NCBI RefSeq assembly: GCF_015751905.1 | Contig: NZ_JADOUF010000001.1 | Span: 372,001-436,000, forward strand | Source of the DNA: Longispora fulva | GTDB taxonomy: Bacteria; Actinomycetota; Actinomycetes; Mycobacteriales; Micromonosporaceae | Reading direction: 5' to 3' | DNA: 64,000 nt | Shown: piece after piece, positions 1 through 9,680 of the stretch | Layout of the letters: the number at the start of each line of letters is the position of its first letter | Position numbering within the stretch: position 1 is the first letter of the stretch | Program-made: the position numbers and the translations under genes | Notes under the pieces: generated by a model | Told to the model about the DNA's origin: nothing | Seen by the model: only the letters and a program-made list of their open reading frames with translations | The model's database searches: none

Positions 1-2739
1 GGCGGACTGCGGGCCTTCGACGCCCAGGCCCGAGTGGCCGGACCCGCTGCGCTGTCGCTGGTCCCGGAGGCGCAGGCGACGAGACTGTGGTACCCGACCC
101 CGGCCGCCGAGTCGGCGATCATCACCCAGGGCCTGCCCGTCGGCAACGGTCGCATCGGTGGCCTGATCGGCGGGGACCCGTCGCGGGACTTCCTGTGGCT
201 GACCGACACCACGCTGTGGACCGGCGGCCTCAACGCGTCGCTGGGCGGGGACGGGCAGTTCCCGTACGACAGCGCGAGTTTCGGCACCTTCACGATGCTG
301 GCCAAGGCATACGTCTCCGTACCGGCGCACACGATCGGCGCGATCAGCGGCTACCAGCGGGCCCTCGACCTGAGCAACGGCATCGTGACCACGTCCTACA
401 CGTACCAGGGTGTGACGTACCGGCGGGAGATGTTCGCCAGCTACCCCGACGACGTGATCGTGATCCGCCTGACCCAGACCGGCGGTGGGTCCTACACCGG
501 CTCGGTCAGCCTCAACGGGATGCACGGCGAGACGACCACCGCCGACGGGACCACCAGGACCGCCTCCTTCTCCGCCACCCTGTCCAACGGCCTGCGGTAC
601 GCCGCCGCCGTCACCGCTGCGGGCACCGGCGGAACGGCCGCGACGAGCGGTAACACCGTGACCTTCACCGGCTGCTCCGAGGTGGTTGTCGTCGTGTCCG
701 GTGGCACGAACTACACGCCGGACGCCGCTGCGGCGTTCAAGAACGCGGCCCTGGACCCCTGGGCCGTCGCGGTGTCCAAGGCGACCACGGCGAAGAACAT
801 CGCCGGCGCGACGTTGCTGGCCACCCACACCGGCGACTACCAGGCCCTGCACGACACGGTCACCGTCAACCTCGGCGTGTCCTCGGCGACCCAGACATCC
901 AAGGACACCTGGGCGAGACTGCAGGCGCGCGCGTCCTCCGGCATTCCCGACCCGGAGCTGGAGGCCAGCTACCTGCACTTCGGCCGCTACCTCGCGATCA
1001 CCTCCTCGCGCGGCAGTGTCCCCACGAACCTGCAGGGCATGTGGATCGACCGCCCCGACCCGGACTGGATGAGCGACTACCACACCAACATCAACCTGCA
1101 GATGAACTACTGGCTCGCCGACCGCGCCGGCCTGGCCCCGACGTTCATGGCGCTGGCCGACTACTGCGTGTCCCAGCTGTCGTCGTGGACCACCCAGACG
1201 CAGCGCTTCTTCAACGACTCCCGCAACCGCTACCGCAACTCCAACGGCCGGATCGCCGGCTGGACCGTGGCCACCTCCGCCAACATCTACGGTGGCCTGG
1301 GCTGGGACTGGAACGCGCCAGGCAACGCCTGGCTGTGCATGAACCTGTGGGAGCACTACCAGTACACGAACGACGCGGCCTACCTGAACAAGATCTATCC
1401 GCTGCTCAAGGGCGCCGTCCAGTTCTGGGAGGCCCGGCTGATCACCACCACCGTCAACGGGGCAACGGTCCTCATCGACGACACCGACTGGTCCCCGGAA
1501 CACGGCCCGTACGTCAAGGGCGTCACCTACGCCCAGGAACTCGTCTGGGCCCTGTTCGACCTCTACCGCAAAGCCAGCGCGGCCCTGGGCCGCGACGTCG
1601 CCTACGCGCAGACCATCGCCGGCCTGCAGAACCAGCTCTACCTGCCCGTCGTCAGCCCCACCACCGGCTGGCTCGAGGAGTGGATGTCCCCGGACAACCT
1701 CGGCGAGACCCAGCACCGGCACCTGTCCCCGCTCGTGGGCCTGTTCCCAGGCGACCGGATCACGGCCGACGGCAGCCCGGCGGCACTGCTCACCGGCGTG
1801 CGCAACCTGCTCACCGCCCGGGGCGAGGGCGGCTACGGTTGGGCCACGGCATGGCGGTCCGTCTGCTGGGCCAGGCTCAAGGACTCCGCCAAGGCCTATC
1901 AGATGCTGATGGTCAACCTGCGGCCGTCGATCAACGGCAGCGCCGGCACCTCGCAGAACTTCTTCGACATCTACGGCGGCGGCAGCAAGCCCATTTTCGA
2001 GATCGACTCCAATTTCGGTACCCCCACGGCCATGGTCGAGATGCTCCTCTACAGCCGCCCCGGCCTGATCGAACTCCTCCCCGCCCTCCCCGGTGCCTGG
2101 GCCGCGTCCGGCAGCGCGACCGGCCTCGGCGCACGCGGTGGCTTCACCGTCGACCTGGCGTGGCAGAACGGGAAGGTCACCACCGCGACGATCCGCAGCA
2201 CCACCGGCACCGCGACCACGGTGAAGGCGGGGACCTGGAGCCAGCAGATCAGCCTCCAGCCCGGGCAGTCCGTCACGGTCACCCCGACGTCCACGCCCAC
2301 GCCCGGCCGGATCCCGCAGTCGCAGCTGTCCGTCCGCTACGTGGACAGCCAGGAAACCTCCGGCGAGAACGCGCCGGGCACGAACGTGCTCGACGGCAAC
2401 CCCGCCACGTTCTGGCACACCCAGTGGTCGGGGGCCAACCCGACGCCGCCGCACGAGATCCAGCTCGACCTCGGCGCCAGCTACTCGGTGACCAACCTGT
2501 ACTACCTGCCCCGGCAGAACATGGCCAACGGCCGGATCGCCAACTACGAGGTGTACGTCTCCACCGACGGCACCACCTGGGGCACAGCGGTGAAGACCGG
2601 CACCTTCGCCAACAACACCACCGAACAGGCCGCCACCTTCACAGCCAAGACCGGCCGCTACGTGCGGCTGCGTGCCCTGAGCGAGGTCAACGGCAACCCG
2701 TGGACCTCCATCGCCGAACTCAACGTCGGCACCGGATAG
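1..2739 (+). CDS. GH95 alpha-L-fucosidase with C-terminal F5/8C domain (5' end outside window)
   Basis: Predicted secreted glycoside hydrolase family 95 enzyme, which hydrolyses alpha-L-fucosyl (or related galactosyl) linkages on glycans. The frame is open from base 1, so the start and probable signal peptide lie upstream; GTG at 34 is only the first in-window start codon. Seen: a GH95 N-terminal region beginning TRLWYPTPAAESAIITQGLP, the active-site stretch YHTNINLQMNYW, the family-typical HRHLSPLVGLFPGDRI, and EIDSNFGTPTAMVEMLL, which carries the conserved Asp. The last ~135 residues form an F5/8 type C (CBM32-like) carbohydrate-binding domain. The gene converges on xylA and ends at a strong hairpin. 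Family assignment is firm; the exact sugar specificity is inferred from the family. Confidence 0.9.
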   Translation, partial: GGLRAFDAQARVAGPAALSLVPEAQATRLWYPTPAAESAIITQGLPVGNGRIGGLIGGDPSRDFLWLTDTTLWTGGLNASLGGDGQFPYDSASFGTFTMLAKAYVSVPAHTIGAISGYQRALDLSNGIVTTSYTYQGVTYRREMFASYPDDVIVIRLTQTGGGSYTGSVSLNGMHGETTTADGTTRTASFSATLSNGLRYAAAVTAAGTGGTAATSGNTVTFTGCSEVVVVVSGGTNYTPDAAAAFKNAALDPWAVAVSKATTAKNIAGATLLATHTGDYQALHDTVTVNLGVSSATQTSKDTWARLQARASSGIPDPELEASYLHFGRYLAITSSRGSVPTNLQGMWIDRPDPDWMSDYHTNINLQMNYWLADRAGLAPTFMALADYCVSQLSSWTTQTQRFFNDSRNRYRNSNGRIAGWTVATSANIYGGLGWDWNAPGNAWLCMNLWEHYQYTNDAAYLNKIYPLLKGAVQFWEARLITTTVNGATVLIDDTDWSPEHGPYVKGVTYAQELVWALFDLYRKASAALGRDVAYAQTIAGLQNQLYLPVVSPTTGWLEEWMSPDNLGETQHRHLSPLVGLFPGDRITADGSPAALLTGVRNLLTARGEGGYGWATAWRSVCWARLKDSAKAYQMLMVNLRPSINGSAGTSQNFFDIYGGGSKPIFEIDSNFGTPTAMVEMLLYSRPGLIELLPALPGAWAASGSATGLGARGGFTVDLAWQNGKVTTATIRSTTGTATTVKAGTWSQQISLQPGQSVTVTPTSTPTPGRIPQSQLSVRYVDSQETSGENAPGTNVLDGNPATFWHTQWSGANPTPPHEIQLDLGASYSVTNLYYLPRQNMANGRIANYEVYVSTDGTTWGTAVKTGTFANNTTEQAATFTAKTGRYVRLRALSEVNGNPWTSIAELNVGTG

Positions 2740-2756
2740 GCGCGGCGATCTGACAG

Positions 2757-2799
2757 CCACCTCGCCCGGCCCGACGCAACCGCGCGCCGGGTGAGGTGG
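2757..2799. terminator. Hairpin terminator between convergent GH95 and xylA
   Basis: Arms at 2757-2770 and 2786-2799 pair at 13 of 14 positions around a 15-base loop. It sits 17 bases after the GH95 stop and 40 bases beyond the xylA stop on the other strand, so it may serve both. There is no clear U-tract, which is common in GC-rich actinomycetes. Confidence 0.75.
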
Positions 2800-2839
2800 G
2801 CGGTCAAGGGCCGTCGGCCGGCTCAGGCGGTGGGAGACG

Positions 2840-4036
2840 TCAGCGGACGCCGAGCAGGTGTTCTGTCGCGAGCTGGTCGAGGCGCTCGTAGCCGCAGCCC
2901 TGGGCGGCGGCGGCCCGCACGTCGAAGCGTCCGAAAGCGTGTGATCGCAGGTCGTCGAGGGATTCGCCGGCTCCCAGGGTCGGCAGGGCGAGTTGGTCGG
3001 CCCGCGCCGCCGCGTACGCGTAGGCGACCTCGGGATCGGCCCGGAACGCGGCGGCCTTCGCCCTGAGGATGCGGTAGTTGCGCATGCAGCCGGCCGCCGA
3101 TTCCCACACCCCGGTCATGTCCTCGGTGCGGGGTGGTCTGACGTCGAAGTGCCTCGGGCCGGTGTACCCGCCGGTCTCCAGCAGGTCCACCAGGAAGAAA
3201 GCTCTCTTCACGTCGCCGGCCCCGAAGCGCAGGTCCTGGTCGCGGCGGGCACCGTGCCGGCCGTTGAGGTCGATGTGGAAGAGCTTGCCGCTCCACAGCG
3301 CCTGGGCGATCCCGTGCACCACGTTCATGCCCGCCATCTGCTCGTGGCCGACCCCGGGGTTCACGCCGACCATGTCGGGGTGTTCGAGCCGGTCGATGAA
3401 CGCGATCACGTGGCCGATCGTGGGCAGCAGCAGGTCGCCGCGGGGCTCGTTCGGCTTGGGCTCCAGGGCCAGGCGCATGTCGTACCCGCTGCTGAGCAGG
3501 TAGTCGCAGAGGATGTCGACGGCCTCCTTGTACCGGTCGAGTGCGGTCCGGATGTCCTTGGCAGCGTCGGACTCGGCTCCTTCGCGCCCGCCCCACAGGA
3601 CGTACGTGCGCGCGCCGAGCTCGGCGGCGAGGTCGATGTTGCGCATGACCTTGGCCAGGGCGTACCGGCGGATGTCGCGGTTGTTCGCGGTGAAGCCGCC
3701 GTCCTTGAACACGGGATGGCTGAACAGGTTCGTCGTCGCCATGGGCACCACCAGACCGGTGGAGTCGAGTGCATCCCGGAACCGGGTGACGTGCTTGTCG
3801 CGCGCCGCGGGTTCGGACCCGAAGGGGATCAGGTCGTCGTCGTGGAACGTGACGCCGTAGGCCCCGATCTCGGCCAGGCGGTGCACGGCCTCGACCGGGT
3901 CGAGTGCGGGTCGGACGGCGTCGCCGAACGGGTCGCGGCCCTGCCAGCCCACGGTCCACAGGCCGAAGCTGAACCGGTCCGCCGAGGTCGGCTGGTAGGG
4001 GTCGTGGCCCAACCCCGCCAGGCTCAGCGGGGACAC
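2840..4036 (-). CDS. xylA: Xylose isomerase
   Basis: Interconverts D-xylose and D-xylulose (also glucose and fructose) in the cytoplasm. The 398-residue product matches the length and order of actinobacterial class I enzymes. Visible landmarks: [17 protein letters not shown] near the N-terminus, the catalytic His/Asp stretch [13 protein letters not shown], the metal-binding Glu in [19 protein letters not shown], and the Asp ligands in [18 protein letters not shown] and [14 protein letters not shown] at 4036 is chosen because GGAAGGAC lies a few bases upstream. It is downstream of and co-oriented with the sugar ABC importer (112-base gap), so it may be transcribed with it. No xylulokinase is seen nearby. 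Confidence 0.95.
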   Translation of the reverse strand: MSPLSLAGLGHDPYQPTSADRFSFGLWTVGWQGRDPFGDAVRPALDPVEAVHRLAEIGAYGVTFHDDDLIPFGSEPAARDKHVTRFRDALDSTGLVVPMATTNLFSHPVFKDGGFTANNRDIRRYALAKVMRNIDLAAELGARTYVLWGGREGAESDAAKDIRTALDRYKEAVDILCDYLLSSGYDMRLALEPKPNEPRGDLLLPTIGHVIAFIDRLEHPDMVGVNPGVGHEQMAGMNVVHGIAQALWSGKLFHIDLNGRHGARRDQDLRFGAGDVKRAFFLVDLLETGGYTGPRHFDVRPPRTEDMTGVWESAAGCMRNYRILRAKAAAFRADPEVAYAYAAARADQLALPTLGAGESLDDLRSHAFGRFDVRAAAAQGCGYERLDQLATEHLLGVR

Positions 4037-4113
4037 GTCAGTGTCCTTCCGCAGGGGTCCTCGGTGTGGTCGAGGACGACGGACGCGAGGCGGCGGAGTC
4101 GGGATCTGGCCAT
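4024..4113 (-). CDS. Possible 29-residue leader ORF ahead of xylA
   Basis: An ATG at 4113 preceded by AGGAGA opens a 29-codon frame beginning [16 protein letters not shown]. It ends at a TGA overlapping the first codons of xylA in another frame, which would allow translational coupling. No family is recognised. It could be a true small ORF, a remnant of a longer N-terminus, or chance. Confidence 0.25.
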   Translation of the reverse strand: MARSRLRRLASVVLDHTEDPCGRTLTCPR

Positions 4114-4148
4114 CGGATTCTCCTGTTCAGATCAGCGGGTGTCGCTGT

Positions 4149-5156
4149 CTAGTCCTGGGCTTTCCCACTGGTGACGCGCGCCAGTACCAGTGCGGTGAGG
4201 ATGATCGCGCCGTAGATCGCCTGGATCCATTCGGCGGAGACACCGGCAAGGGTGAGGATGTTGTTGATCAGGCCCAGGACGATGACGCCGCACAGGGCCC
4301 CGAAGAGCGTGCCCTTGCCGCCGTCGAGGCTGACTCCGCCGATGACGGCCGCGGCGAACACGGTGAAGATCATGCCCTGGCCCTGGGCGGCGGCGACGGA
4401 ACCGAGCCGACCTGTCATCAGCACGCCCGCGAGGGCGGCGAGCATGCCCGCGACGATGAGAGTGGTCCACACCACCCGGTCGATGCGGATGCCGCCGGAG
4501 CGGGCCGCGTCGGCGTTGCCGCCGATGGCGTACAGGGCCCGGCCGCTGCGGAAGTACCCGAGGACGGTGATGCCGACGCCGAAGGCCACGCCCGCGATCC
4601 AGATCGACGCCGGTAGTCCCAGCCAGGTGGTGCTGCCCAGGTAGCTGAACGAGGAGGGCACTTCAAAGAGTGTCTTGCCGCCGGTGATGCCGACCTGAAG
4701 GCCGCGGAGCACGATGAGCATGCCGAGGGTCACGATGAACGCGGACAGCCGGAACTTCAGGATCAACAGTCCGTTGAACGCTCCGATCAGGAGCCCGACG
4801 AGCAGGCACAGGACCAGCGCCAGACCCGGCGGCAGTTCGGTTCCCAGGCCGCCGTTGACGGCGGGTACGACAAGGCCGATGGCCAGCGCCGGTGCGAGGC
4901 CGACCGTCGACTCCAGCGACAGGTCGAACCGGCCCGATATCAGCACGATCGCTTCGGCGAGTACGACCAGTGCCAGTTCGGTCTGTTGCTGCAGTACGTT
5001 GATCACGTTTTCAGGGGACAGGAACACCGGGTCGACGAACGCGCCCGCGACGACGAGGGCGAGGATCGCGGGTACGAGCGCGAAGTCTCGCAGGCGGTGC
5101 AGACGCGGTCTCGGGACGCGGGGTCCGGTCGCCAGGGTGCTCACGTTGTGGTTCAT
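4149..5156 (-). CDS. Ribose/xylose-type ABC transporter permease
   Basis: Inner-membrane permease of the RbsC (BPD_transp_2) family. The 335-residue product has many hydrophobic helices and the family-typical LAEAIVLISGRFDLSLESTV near the N-terminus, plus FRLSAFIVTLGMLIVLRGLQ and AAAVIGGVSLDGGKGTLFGA. The frame extends further upstream, but ATG at 5156 is chosen because it overlaps the stop of the ATPase gene as ATGA, like the other joints in this operon. It is the membrane channel for the importer formed with the next two genes. The substrate is unproven. Confidence 0.9.
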   Translation of the reverse strand: MNHNVSTLATGPRVPRPRLHRLRDFALVPAILALVVAGAFVDPVFLSPENVINVLQQQTELALVVLAEAIVLISGRFDLSLESTVGLAPALAIGLVVPAVNGGLGTELPPGLALVLCLLVGLLIGAFNGLLILKFRLSAFIVTLGMLIVLRGLQVGITGGKTLFEVPSSFSYLGSTTWLGLPASIWIAGVAFGVGITVLGYFRSGRALYAIGGNADAARSGGIRIDRVVWTTLIVAGMLAALAGVLMTGRLGSVAAAQGQGMIFTVFAAAVIGGVSLDGGKGTLFGALCGVIVLGLINNILTLAGVSAEWIQAIYGAIILTALVLARVTSGKAQD

Positions 5157-6679
5157 CGCCCGAGTACGCCTTCCATCGCGGCCACGAGGTCGGCGTCCGC
5201 CCAGCCGCGTGACATTTCCCTGACGATGTGCCCTTTGACCATCACCAGTACCCGATCGCACAAACGCAGGTCGTCGAGTTCGTCGGACACCATGACGACT
5301 CCGGTACCCCGGCTGGCGGTCTCGGCGACCACTCCGAGGAGGAACTCCTTCGAGCGCACGTCCACACCGGCGGTGGGCCCGATCAGCACCAGTGCGCGGG
5401 GCGCACTGGCCAGGGCTCGCGCCATGACCACCTTCTGGGCGTTTCCCCCGGACAGTGTTCCGACGGGTTGGTCGGGTCCGTCGGTCTTGATGGCGAGGTC
5501 GCCGATCATCCGCTCGGCCAGGGCACGCCGGCGCCGGGGCGGGATGAATCCGGCCGGGCCGAACTCGTGGGCGATGGTCAGCGTGGCGTTCTCGGCGACG
5601 GACATCGACGAGACGAGCCCCTCGCGGTTGCGGTCCTGCGGCACGAACCCGATGCCCATGTCCAGCGCTTCCCGGACATCGCCGGGCATGACCTCCAAGC
5701 CGCTCGCCCGGACAGCGCCGTGGGTGGCGCGGCGCAGTCCGGCGATCGTTTCGGCCACGGCCGCCTTGCCACTGCCTCCGCCACCGGCGAGTCCGACGAT
5801 CTCCCCGACGCGGACTCTCAGGGACACGTCCGTGTAGTGCCCCGGCAGTGTCAGGTCCGACACCTCGAGTGCGGCGAAGGCGGCTTCGTCGATGCGGCGC
5901 GCGGCCGTGTGTCCGTTGACGCGCCGTCCCTCGCCGGTCATGGCCTCCACGAGGCCCGTGGCCGGCAGGTCCGCCACGGGAGTGGTCAGGACATGGCGGG
6001 CGTCACGGTAGACGGTGACGTCCTGGCACACCTCGTAGATCTCCTGGAGGTGGTGGGAGATGAACAGGAACGTCACCCCCTGGCTCTGCAGATCCCGCAT
6101 GCGTTGGAACAGGCCGGCGATGGCCGCGCCGTCGAGTTGGGCGGTGGGCTCGTCCAGGACGATGAACCGGGCCCCGAACGACAGCGCCCGGGCGATCTCG
6201 ACCATCTGGCACTGTTCGACGGTCAGGTCCCCGGCGAGCGCGCGCGGGTCGACGGGCACGTCGTACTGGTCGAGCAGATCCGTGGCACGACGGCGCAGCG
6301 CCCCCCAGCGGATCGGGCCGCGCACCGACTGACGGTTGAGCAGCAGGTTCTCGGCGACCGACAGTGACGGGATGATGGTCGACTTCTGGTACACGCAGGC
6401 GACGCGCCGGCGCCAGCCGTCGCGGTCGGACAGCGCCGGGGCGGGTGCGCCGTCAAAGGTGACCAGGCCGTCGTCTGGACGCTGCAGCCCGGTGAGGATC
6501 GACACCATGGTGGATTTGCCGGCCCCGTTGCGCCCGACGAGAGCGTGGGTGCGCCCGGCGTGGACGACGATGCCGGCGTCGTCGAGCGCCACGGTGCCCG
6601 CGTAGCGTTTGGTGACATTGCGGGCCTCGGCGACCGGGACGTGCGTCGGCGCCGAGGCGGCGTGGGTCGACGGGGTCAT
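5153..6679 (-). CDS. Sugar ABC transporter ATP-binding protein, two fused NBDs (RbsA type)
   Basis: A tandem-ATPase protein of 508 residues that powers the ribose-type importer. NBD1 has a normal Walker A (GRNGAGKST) and Walker B (FIVLDEPTAQLD), but its signature is degenerate (LTVEQCQM). NBD2 has an altered Walker A (GGGGSGKAA) and a good signature (LSGGNAQKVV). Its Walker B region reads LVLIGPTAGVD, with Gly-Pro where Asp-Glu-Pro is usual, so site 2 probably hydrolyses poorly. Asymmetric NBDs are known in this family; the loss of the acidic pair is more pronounced here. ATG at 6679 overlaps the binding-protein stop as ATGA. Confidence 0.92.
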   Translation of the reverse strand: MTPSTHAASAPTHVPVAEARNVTKRYAGTVALDDAGIVVHAGRTHALVGRNGAGKSTMVSILTGLQRPDDGLVTFDGAPAPALSDRDGWRRRVACVYQKSTIIPSLSVAENLLLNRQSVRGPIRWGALRRRATDLLDQYDVPVDPRALAGDLTVEQCQMVEIARALSFGARFIVLDEPTAQLDGAAIAGLFQRMRDLQSQGVTFLFISHHLQEIYEVCQDVTVYRDARHVLTTPVADLPATGLVEAMTGEGRRVNGHTAARRIDEAAFAALEVSDLTLPGHYTDVSLRVRVGEIVGLAGGGGSGKAAVAETIAGLRRATHGAVRASGLEVMPGDVREALDMGIGFVPQDRNREGLVSSMSVAENATLTIAHEFGPAGFIPPRRRRALAERMIGDLAIKTDGPDQPVGTLSGGNAQKVVMARALASAPRALVLIGPTAGVDVRSKEFLLGVVAETASRGTGVVMVSDELDDLRLCDRVLVMVKGHIVREMSRGWADADLVAAMEGVLGR

Positions 6680-7719
6680 GTGCCGACCTTGTTGCCCCAG
6701 AGCGTCGGCTCGTCGACGTTCGCGGCGTTGACCAGCGGCGCGTCGAGCTGGTCTTCGAGGGTGCCGTTGCCGACGTCGACGATCGTGGAGTTGTGGTCGG
6801 TCGGGCCCGTGGTGAACTTCTTGCCGTCCAGGGCCGCCTTGGCGTAGATCAGTGCCCACTTCGCGTACAGGTCCGCGGGCTGGGAGACGGTCGCGTCGAT
6901 GTCGCCGCGGCGGATGGCGGCGAACTCCTGCGGGATGCCGTCGTTGGACACGATCGAGATGTGCCGGGAGTCGCCCGGCGGTACCAGGAGGTTCTTCTGC
7001 TTGAGGACCTGCAGTGTGGGGGCGAGGAACACGCCGCCGGCCTGCATGTAGATGCCCTTGATGTCGGGGTGCTGGGCCAGTCGTGTCTGCAGGGCCGCAG
7101 CGGCCTTGGCCCCGTCCCAGTCGGTGGGTTCGGCGAACAGGGTGATCCCGGGGTAGTTCTTCGTGAGGCAGTCGGCGAACGCCTCGGACCGGTCACGGCC
7201 GTTGATCGAGGTCAGAGCCCCCTGGAACTCGATCACCTTGCCCTTGCCGCCGAGCTTGTCGCCGAGGAACCTGCACGCCTTTTCCCCGTAGGCCCGGTTG
7301 TTGGCGCGCACGACCATGAAGACGTTGCCCTGGTCGGGACGGGTGTCCACCGCCACCACCGGGATCTTCTTCTGGGCGAGCACCTGCAGTGTGGACGAGA
7401 TCGCGGCGGTGTCGTGCGGGGCCAGCACGATCGCCTTGGCCCCCTGGCTGGCCATGGCCTGAGCGTTGGCGGCCTGCTTGGCCACGTCGTTCTGCGAGTT
7501 GGTGGGATTCATCAGGTTGATGCCCAGCTCGTTCGCGTACTGCGGGACGTACTTGGCGTAGGAGTTCCAGAAGTCGGAGTCTGACCGGGGCAGGTCGACA
7601 CCGATCTGCGGGTTCTTGGCCACTCCGGCGGCTGGCGAGGAGCTTCCGCAGGCCGTCGCTGTCGCTGAGACCGTAGCCAGGCATAAGAGTGCCGCGACGG
7701 TACTGATTCGTGAGTTCAT
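6676..7719 (-). CDS. Sugar ABC transporter substrate-binding lipoprotein (RbsB-like)
   Basis: Extracellular solute-binding lipoprotein of the periplasmic-binding-protein type 1 (ribose-like) group, 347 residues. The signal peptide MNSRISTVAALLCLATVSAT ends in a lipobox-like TACG. The mature part has the two-lobe pattern, including IGVDLPRSDSDFWNSYAKYV and AIVLAPHDTAAISSTLQVLA. It is the first gene of the importer set and is followed by the ATPase and permease with 4-base overlaps. The upstream dehydratase and aldolase suggest a sugar acid or sugar as substrate, which is an inference from context. Confidence 0.9.
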   Translation of the reverse strand: MNSRISTVAALLCLATVSATATACGSSSPAAGVAKNPQIGVDLPRSDSDFWNSYAKYVPQYANELGINLMNPTNSQNDVAKQAANAQAMASQGAKAIVLAPHDTAAISSTLQVLAQKKIPVVAVDTRPDQGNVFMVVRANNRAYGEKACRFLGDKLGGKGKVIEFQGALTSINGRDRSEAFADCLTKNYPGITLFAEPTDWDGAKAAAALQTRLAQHPDIKGIYMQAGGVFLAPTLQVLKQKNLLVPPGDSRHISIVSNDGIPQEFAAIRRGDIDATVSQPADLYAKWALIYAKAALDGKKFTTGPTDHNSTIVDVGNGTLEDQLDAPLVNAANVDEPTLWGNKVGT

Positions 7720-7760
7720 CGGTGCCTCGTTCGTTGTGGGTAGGAGTCGCGATTGCCCGG

Positions 7761-8444
7761 TCAGAGGATGCCGTGGCGGTCCCAGACGCCGCGGAGGGTT
7801 TCGCCCGCGAGGAGTTCGGCGAGGACCGTGGTCTCGGCCCGGGCGCGGGCCCTGGCGCGGTCCAGCACGTCGTGGGCGACGTCGTACGGGATGACGACGA
7901 CGCCGTCGTCGTCGGCGAGGACGAGGTCGCCGGGGCGGATGGTCACCCCTCCGAGGACCACGGGCAGCCTGCTGCCGGTGACGCGCATTCGGGCCCTGAA
8001 GTCGGCTGGCTGACGGGCGCGGGAGAAGGCCGGAAAGTTGAGGCCGGCGATCTTCGGGGTGTCCCGCAGGCAGCCGTCGGTGATGACGCCGGTGACGCCG
8101 TGGCCGAGTGCGGCGGCGCTGAACAGCTCACCCCAGAAGGCGGACCGGTGACTGTTGTCAGTCGCCACTACGACAAGCTCACCGGCCTGTAGGGAGTCGA
8201 TGAAGGAGATGGCGTCGGCGTACGGATCGTCCGGGTCCTCGCAGGTGGGCGCGAACTGCACGGTGGCCGCGACGCCGAACGCCCGGGTGCCCGGCAGTAG
8301 CGGCAGGAGATCGGCGGCCACCACCTGGGCGCGAAGCCCGATCGCGTCGAGCGCGTCGGAGATCATCGGGCTGGTCAGGCGTTCGTCGCCCGCGCGGGAC
8401 CGAAATGCTTCGCGCGTACCGGCGGCGATCTCAGCGGATGACAT
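7761..8444 (-). CDS. RraA-like family protein, putative 4-hydroxy-2-oxo acid aldolase
   Basis: Member of the RraA / HMG-CHA aldolase fold, 227 residues. Seen: SPMISDALDAIGLRAQVV near the N-terminus, the family motif GVITDGCLRDTPKIAG with the Arg-Asp pair used by HMG aldolase, and GDLVLADDDGVVVIP near the C-terminus. Family enzymes cleave 4-hydroxy-4-methyl-2-oxoglutarate or related 2-oxo acids to pyruvate; others act as RNase E inhibitors. The start overlaps the end of the enolase-superfamily gene by 14 bases, so the two are translationally coupled. A role cleaving the 2-keto-3-deoxy acid made by that dehydratase is an inference. ATG at 8444 is the natural start. Confidence 0.85.
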   Translation of the reverse strand: MSSAEIAAGTREAFRSRAGDERLTSPMISDALDAIGLRAQVVAADLLPLLPGTRAFGVAATVQFAPTCEDPDDPYADAISFIDSLQAGELVVVATDNSHRSAFWGELFSAAALGHGVTGVITDGCLRDTPKIAGLNFPAFSRARQPADFRARMRVTGSRLPVVLGGVTIRPGDLVLADDDGVVVIPYDVAHDVLDRARARARAETTVLAELLAGETLRGVWDRHGIL

Positions 8445-9630
8445 GGCCCGCCCCCGGCTGGAAGGGAAAGGCGTCCTCGAGCTGCGGGGTCAGGCGCACT
8501 CCCAGCCCGGGCGCGGTGGGCGTGGCCAGCATTCCGTCGCGCAGGTCCGGAGGCGAGACGAGCAGCGCGTCGCGGAGCGGGTTGGGCAGGGTGCAGTACT
8601 CGAACAGTCGGACGTTCGCGTGGCTCAGCGACGCGTGCAGGTTGGCCATGAGCGTCACTCCGCTGCCCCACACGTGGGGGACGCAGTCCACGCCGTGGGC
8701 CGCGGCGAGGTCGGCCACGGCATGGAACGCGCGGAAGCCACCGACGAAGGTGACGTCGGGCTGGGCGATGTCCACGCCGCCGGCCGTGATGAGTTCGCGG
8801 AACTGTTCGAACGTTCCGTGCGATTCCACGCCGGAGATCGCCACCGGCAGCGCCGCGCGGACAGTCACGTAGCCGGCGACGTTCTCCGCCCGGCAGGGCT
8901 CCTCGTACCAGCGACCCCCGTGCGCGGCCACGGCCTCGCCGACCAGGACACAGTCGCGGATCGCCCACGGTGTCGACGCGCACCCCTGCACCGCGTCGAG
9001 CACGAATCTGGTGCGGGCGGGCAGGCTCGGTACGACGAAGTCCAGGAGCGCGATCGTGGTCGCGGGGTCGCGCATCGCCCGGAATTTCACGGTCCTGAGG
9101 CCGGCGGCGACCTGCTGGTGGGCCCAGTCCTTGATGTGCTCGAAGGTGGTTCCGAGTCCGCCGCTGGCGTAGACCTCGATCTTCTCCCGCACGGTGCCGC
9201 CCAGCAGCGCGTGGGCGGGCACCCCCAGACGTTTGGCCACCGCGTCCACGCACGCGGTCTCCAGCGCGCCGATGGCGCCGGACGTCAGGCCACCGCGGGA
9301 CCAGAAGGCCGTGTGGTCCCGCAGGTGGTCCCCGACGCGCACCGGGTGGGCCAGCGGCACGCCCACCAGGTACCGGCTGAGCTCCTCGACGATGCCGGGC
9401 ACGGCGCGGGCCGCCATGATGCCGGCCCCGACCTCGCCCAGGCCGGTCGTGCCGTCGGACAGCGTGACCTCCACGAGGGCCGCGTCCCAGGAGCGGATCA
9501 CTCCGCCGACCCAGGTGAGCTCCTCGCCCGGCGGATAGACGGCCGACAGCAGCACGGTACGTACCGATTCGACCTGAACAGCCGAATCTCTGTCGATGTC
9601 CGTTGCGTCGAACACGGATGGGGTAGCCAT
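8431..9630 (-). CDS. Enolase-superfamily sugar-acid dehydratase / mandelate racemase-like
   Basis: Mandelate racemase / muconate lactonising enzyme family protein, 399 residues, likely dehydrating a sugar acid. Visible active-site elements: VKFRAM (Lys-x-Arg, residues ~182-184), metal ligands in FVLDAVQG (Asp ~212), RWYEEP (Glu ~243) and ISGVES (Glu ~269), QPDVTFVGG, and the catalytic His in VPHVWGSG (~319). The frame is open farther upstream, but ATG at 9630 has an AAGGAAGG-type ribosome site. It is the first gene of the minus-strand operon and is preceded by a promoter and palindromic operators. The substrate cannot be read from the sequence; fuconate, galactonate and gluconate are candidates. 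Confidence 0.87.
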   Translation of the reverse strand: MATPSVFDATDIDRDSAVQVESVRTVLLSAVYPPGEELTWVGGVIRSWDAALVEVTLSDGTTGLGEVGAGIMAARAVPGIVEELSRYLVGVPLAHPVRVGDHLRDHTAFWSRGGLTSGAIGALETACVDAVAKRLGVPAHALLGGTVREKIEVYASGGLGTTFEHIKDWAHQQVAAGLRTVKFRAMRDPATTIALLDFVVPSLPARTRFVLDAVQGCASTPWAIRDCVLVGEAVAAHGGRWYEEPCRAENVAGYVTVRAALPVAISGVESHGTFEQFRELITAGGVDIAQPDVTFVGGFRAFHAVADLAAAHGVDCVPHVWGSGVTLMANLHASLSHANVRLFEYCTLPNPLRDALLVSPPDLRDGMLATPTAPGLGVRLTPQLEDAFPFQPGAGHVIR

Positions 9631-9680
9631 CGGGGAGCCTTCCTTGTGGGGAGGGAGGACCGGTCGCATCTCCCCTCGTA

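Noticed and set aside
2993-4174. 393-codon plus-strand frame opposite xylA
   Set aside because: Xylose isomerase on the minus strand is unambiguous, with every metal ligand present.
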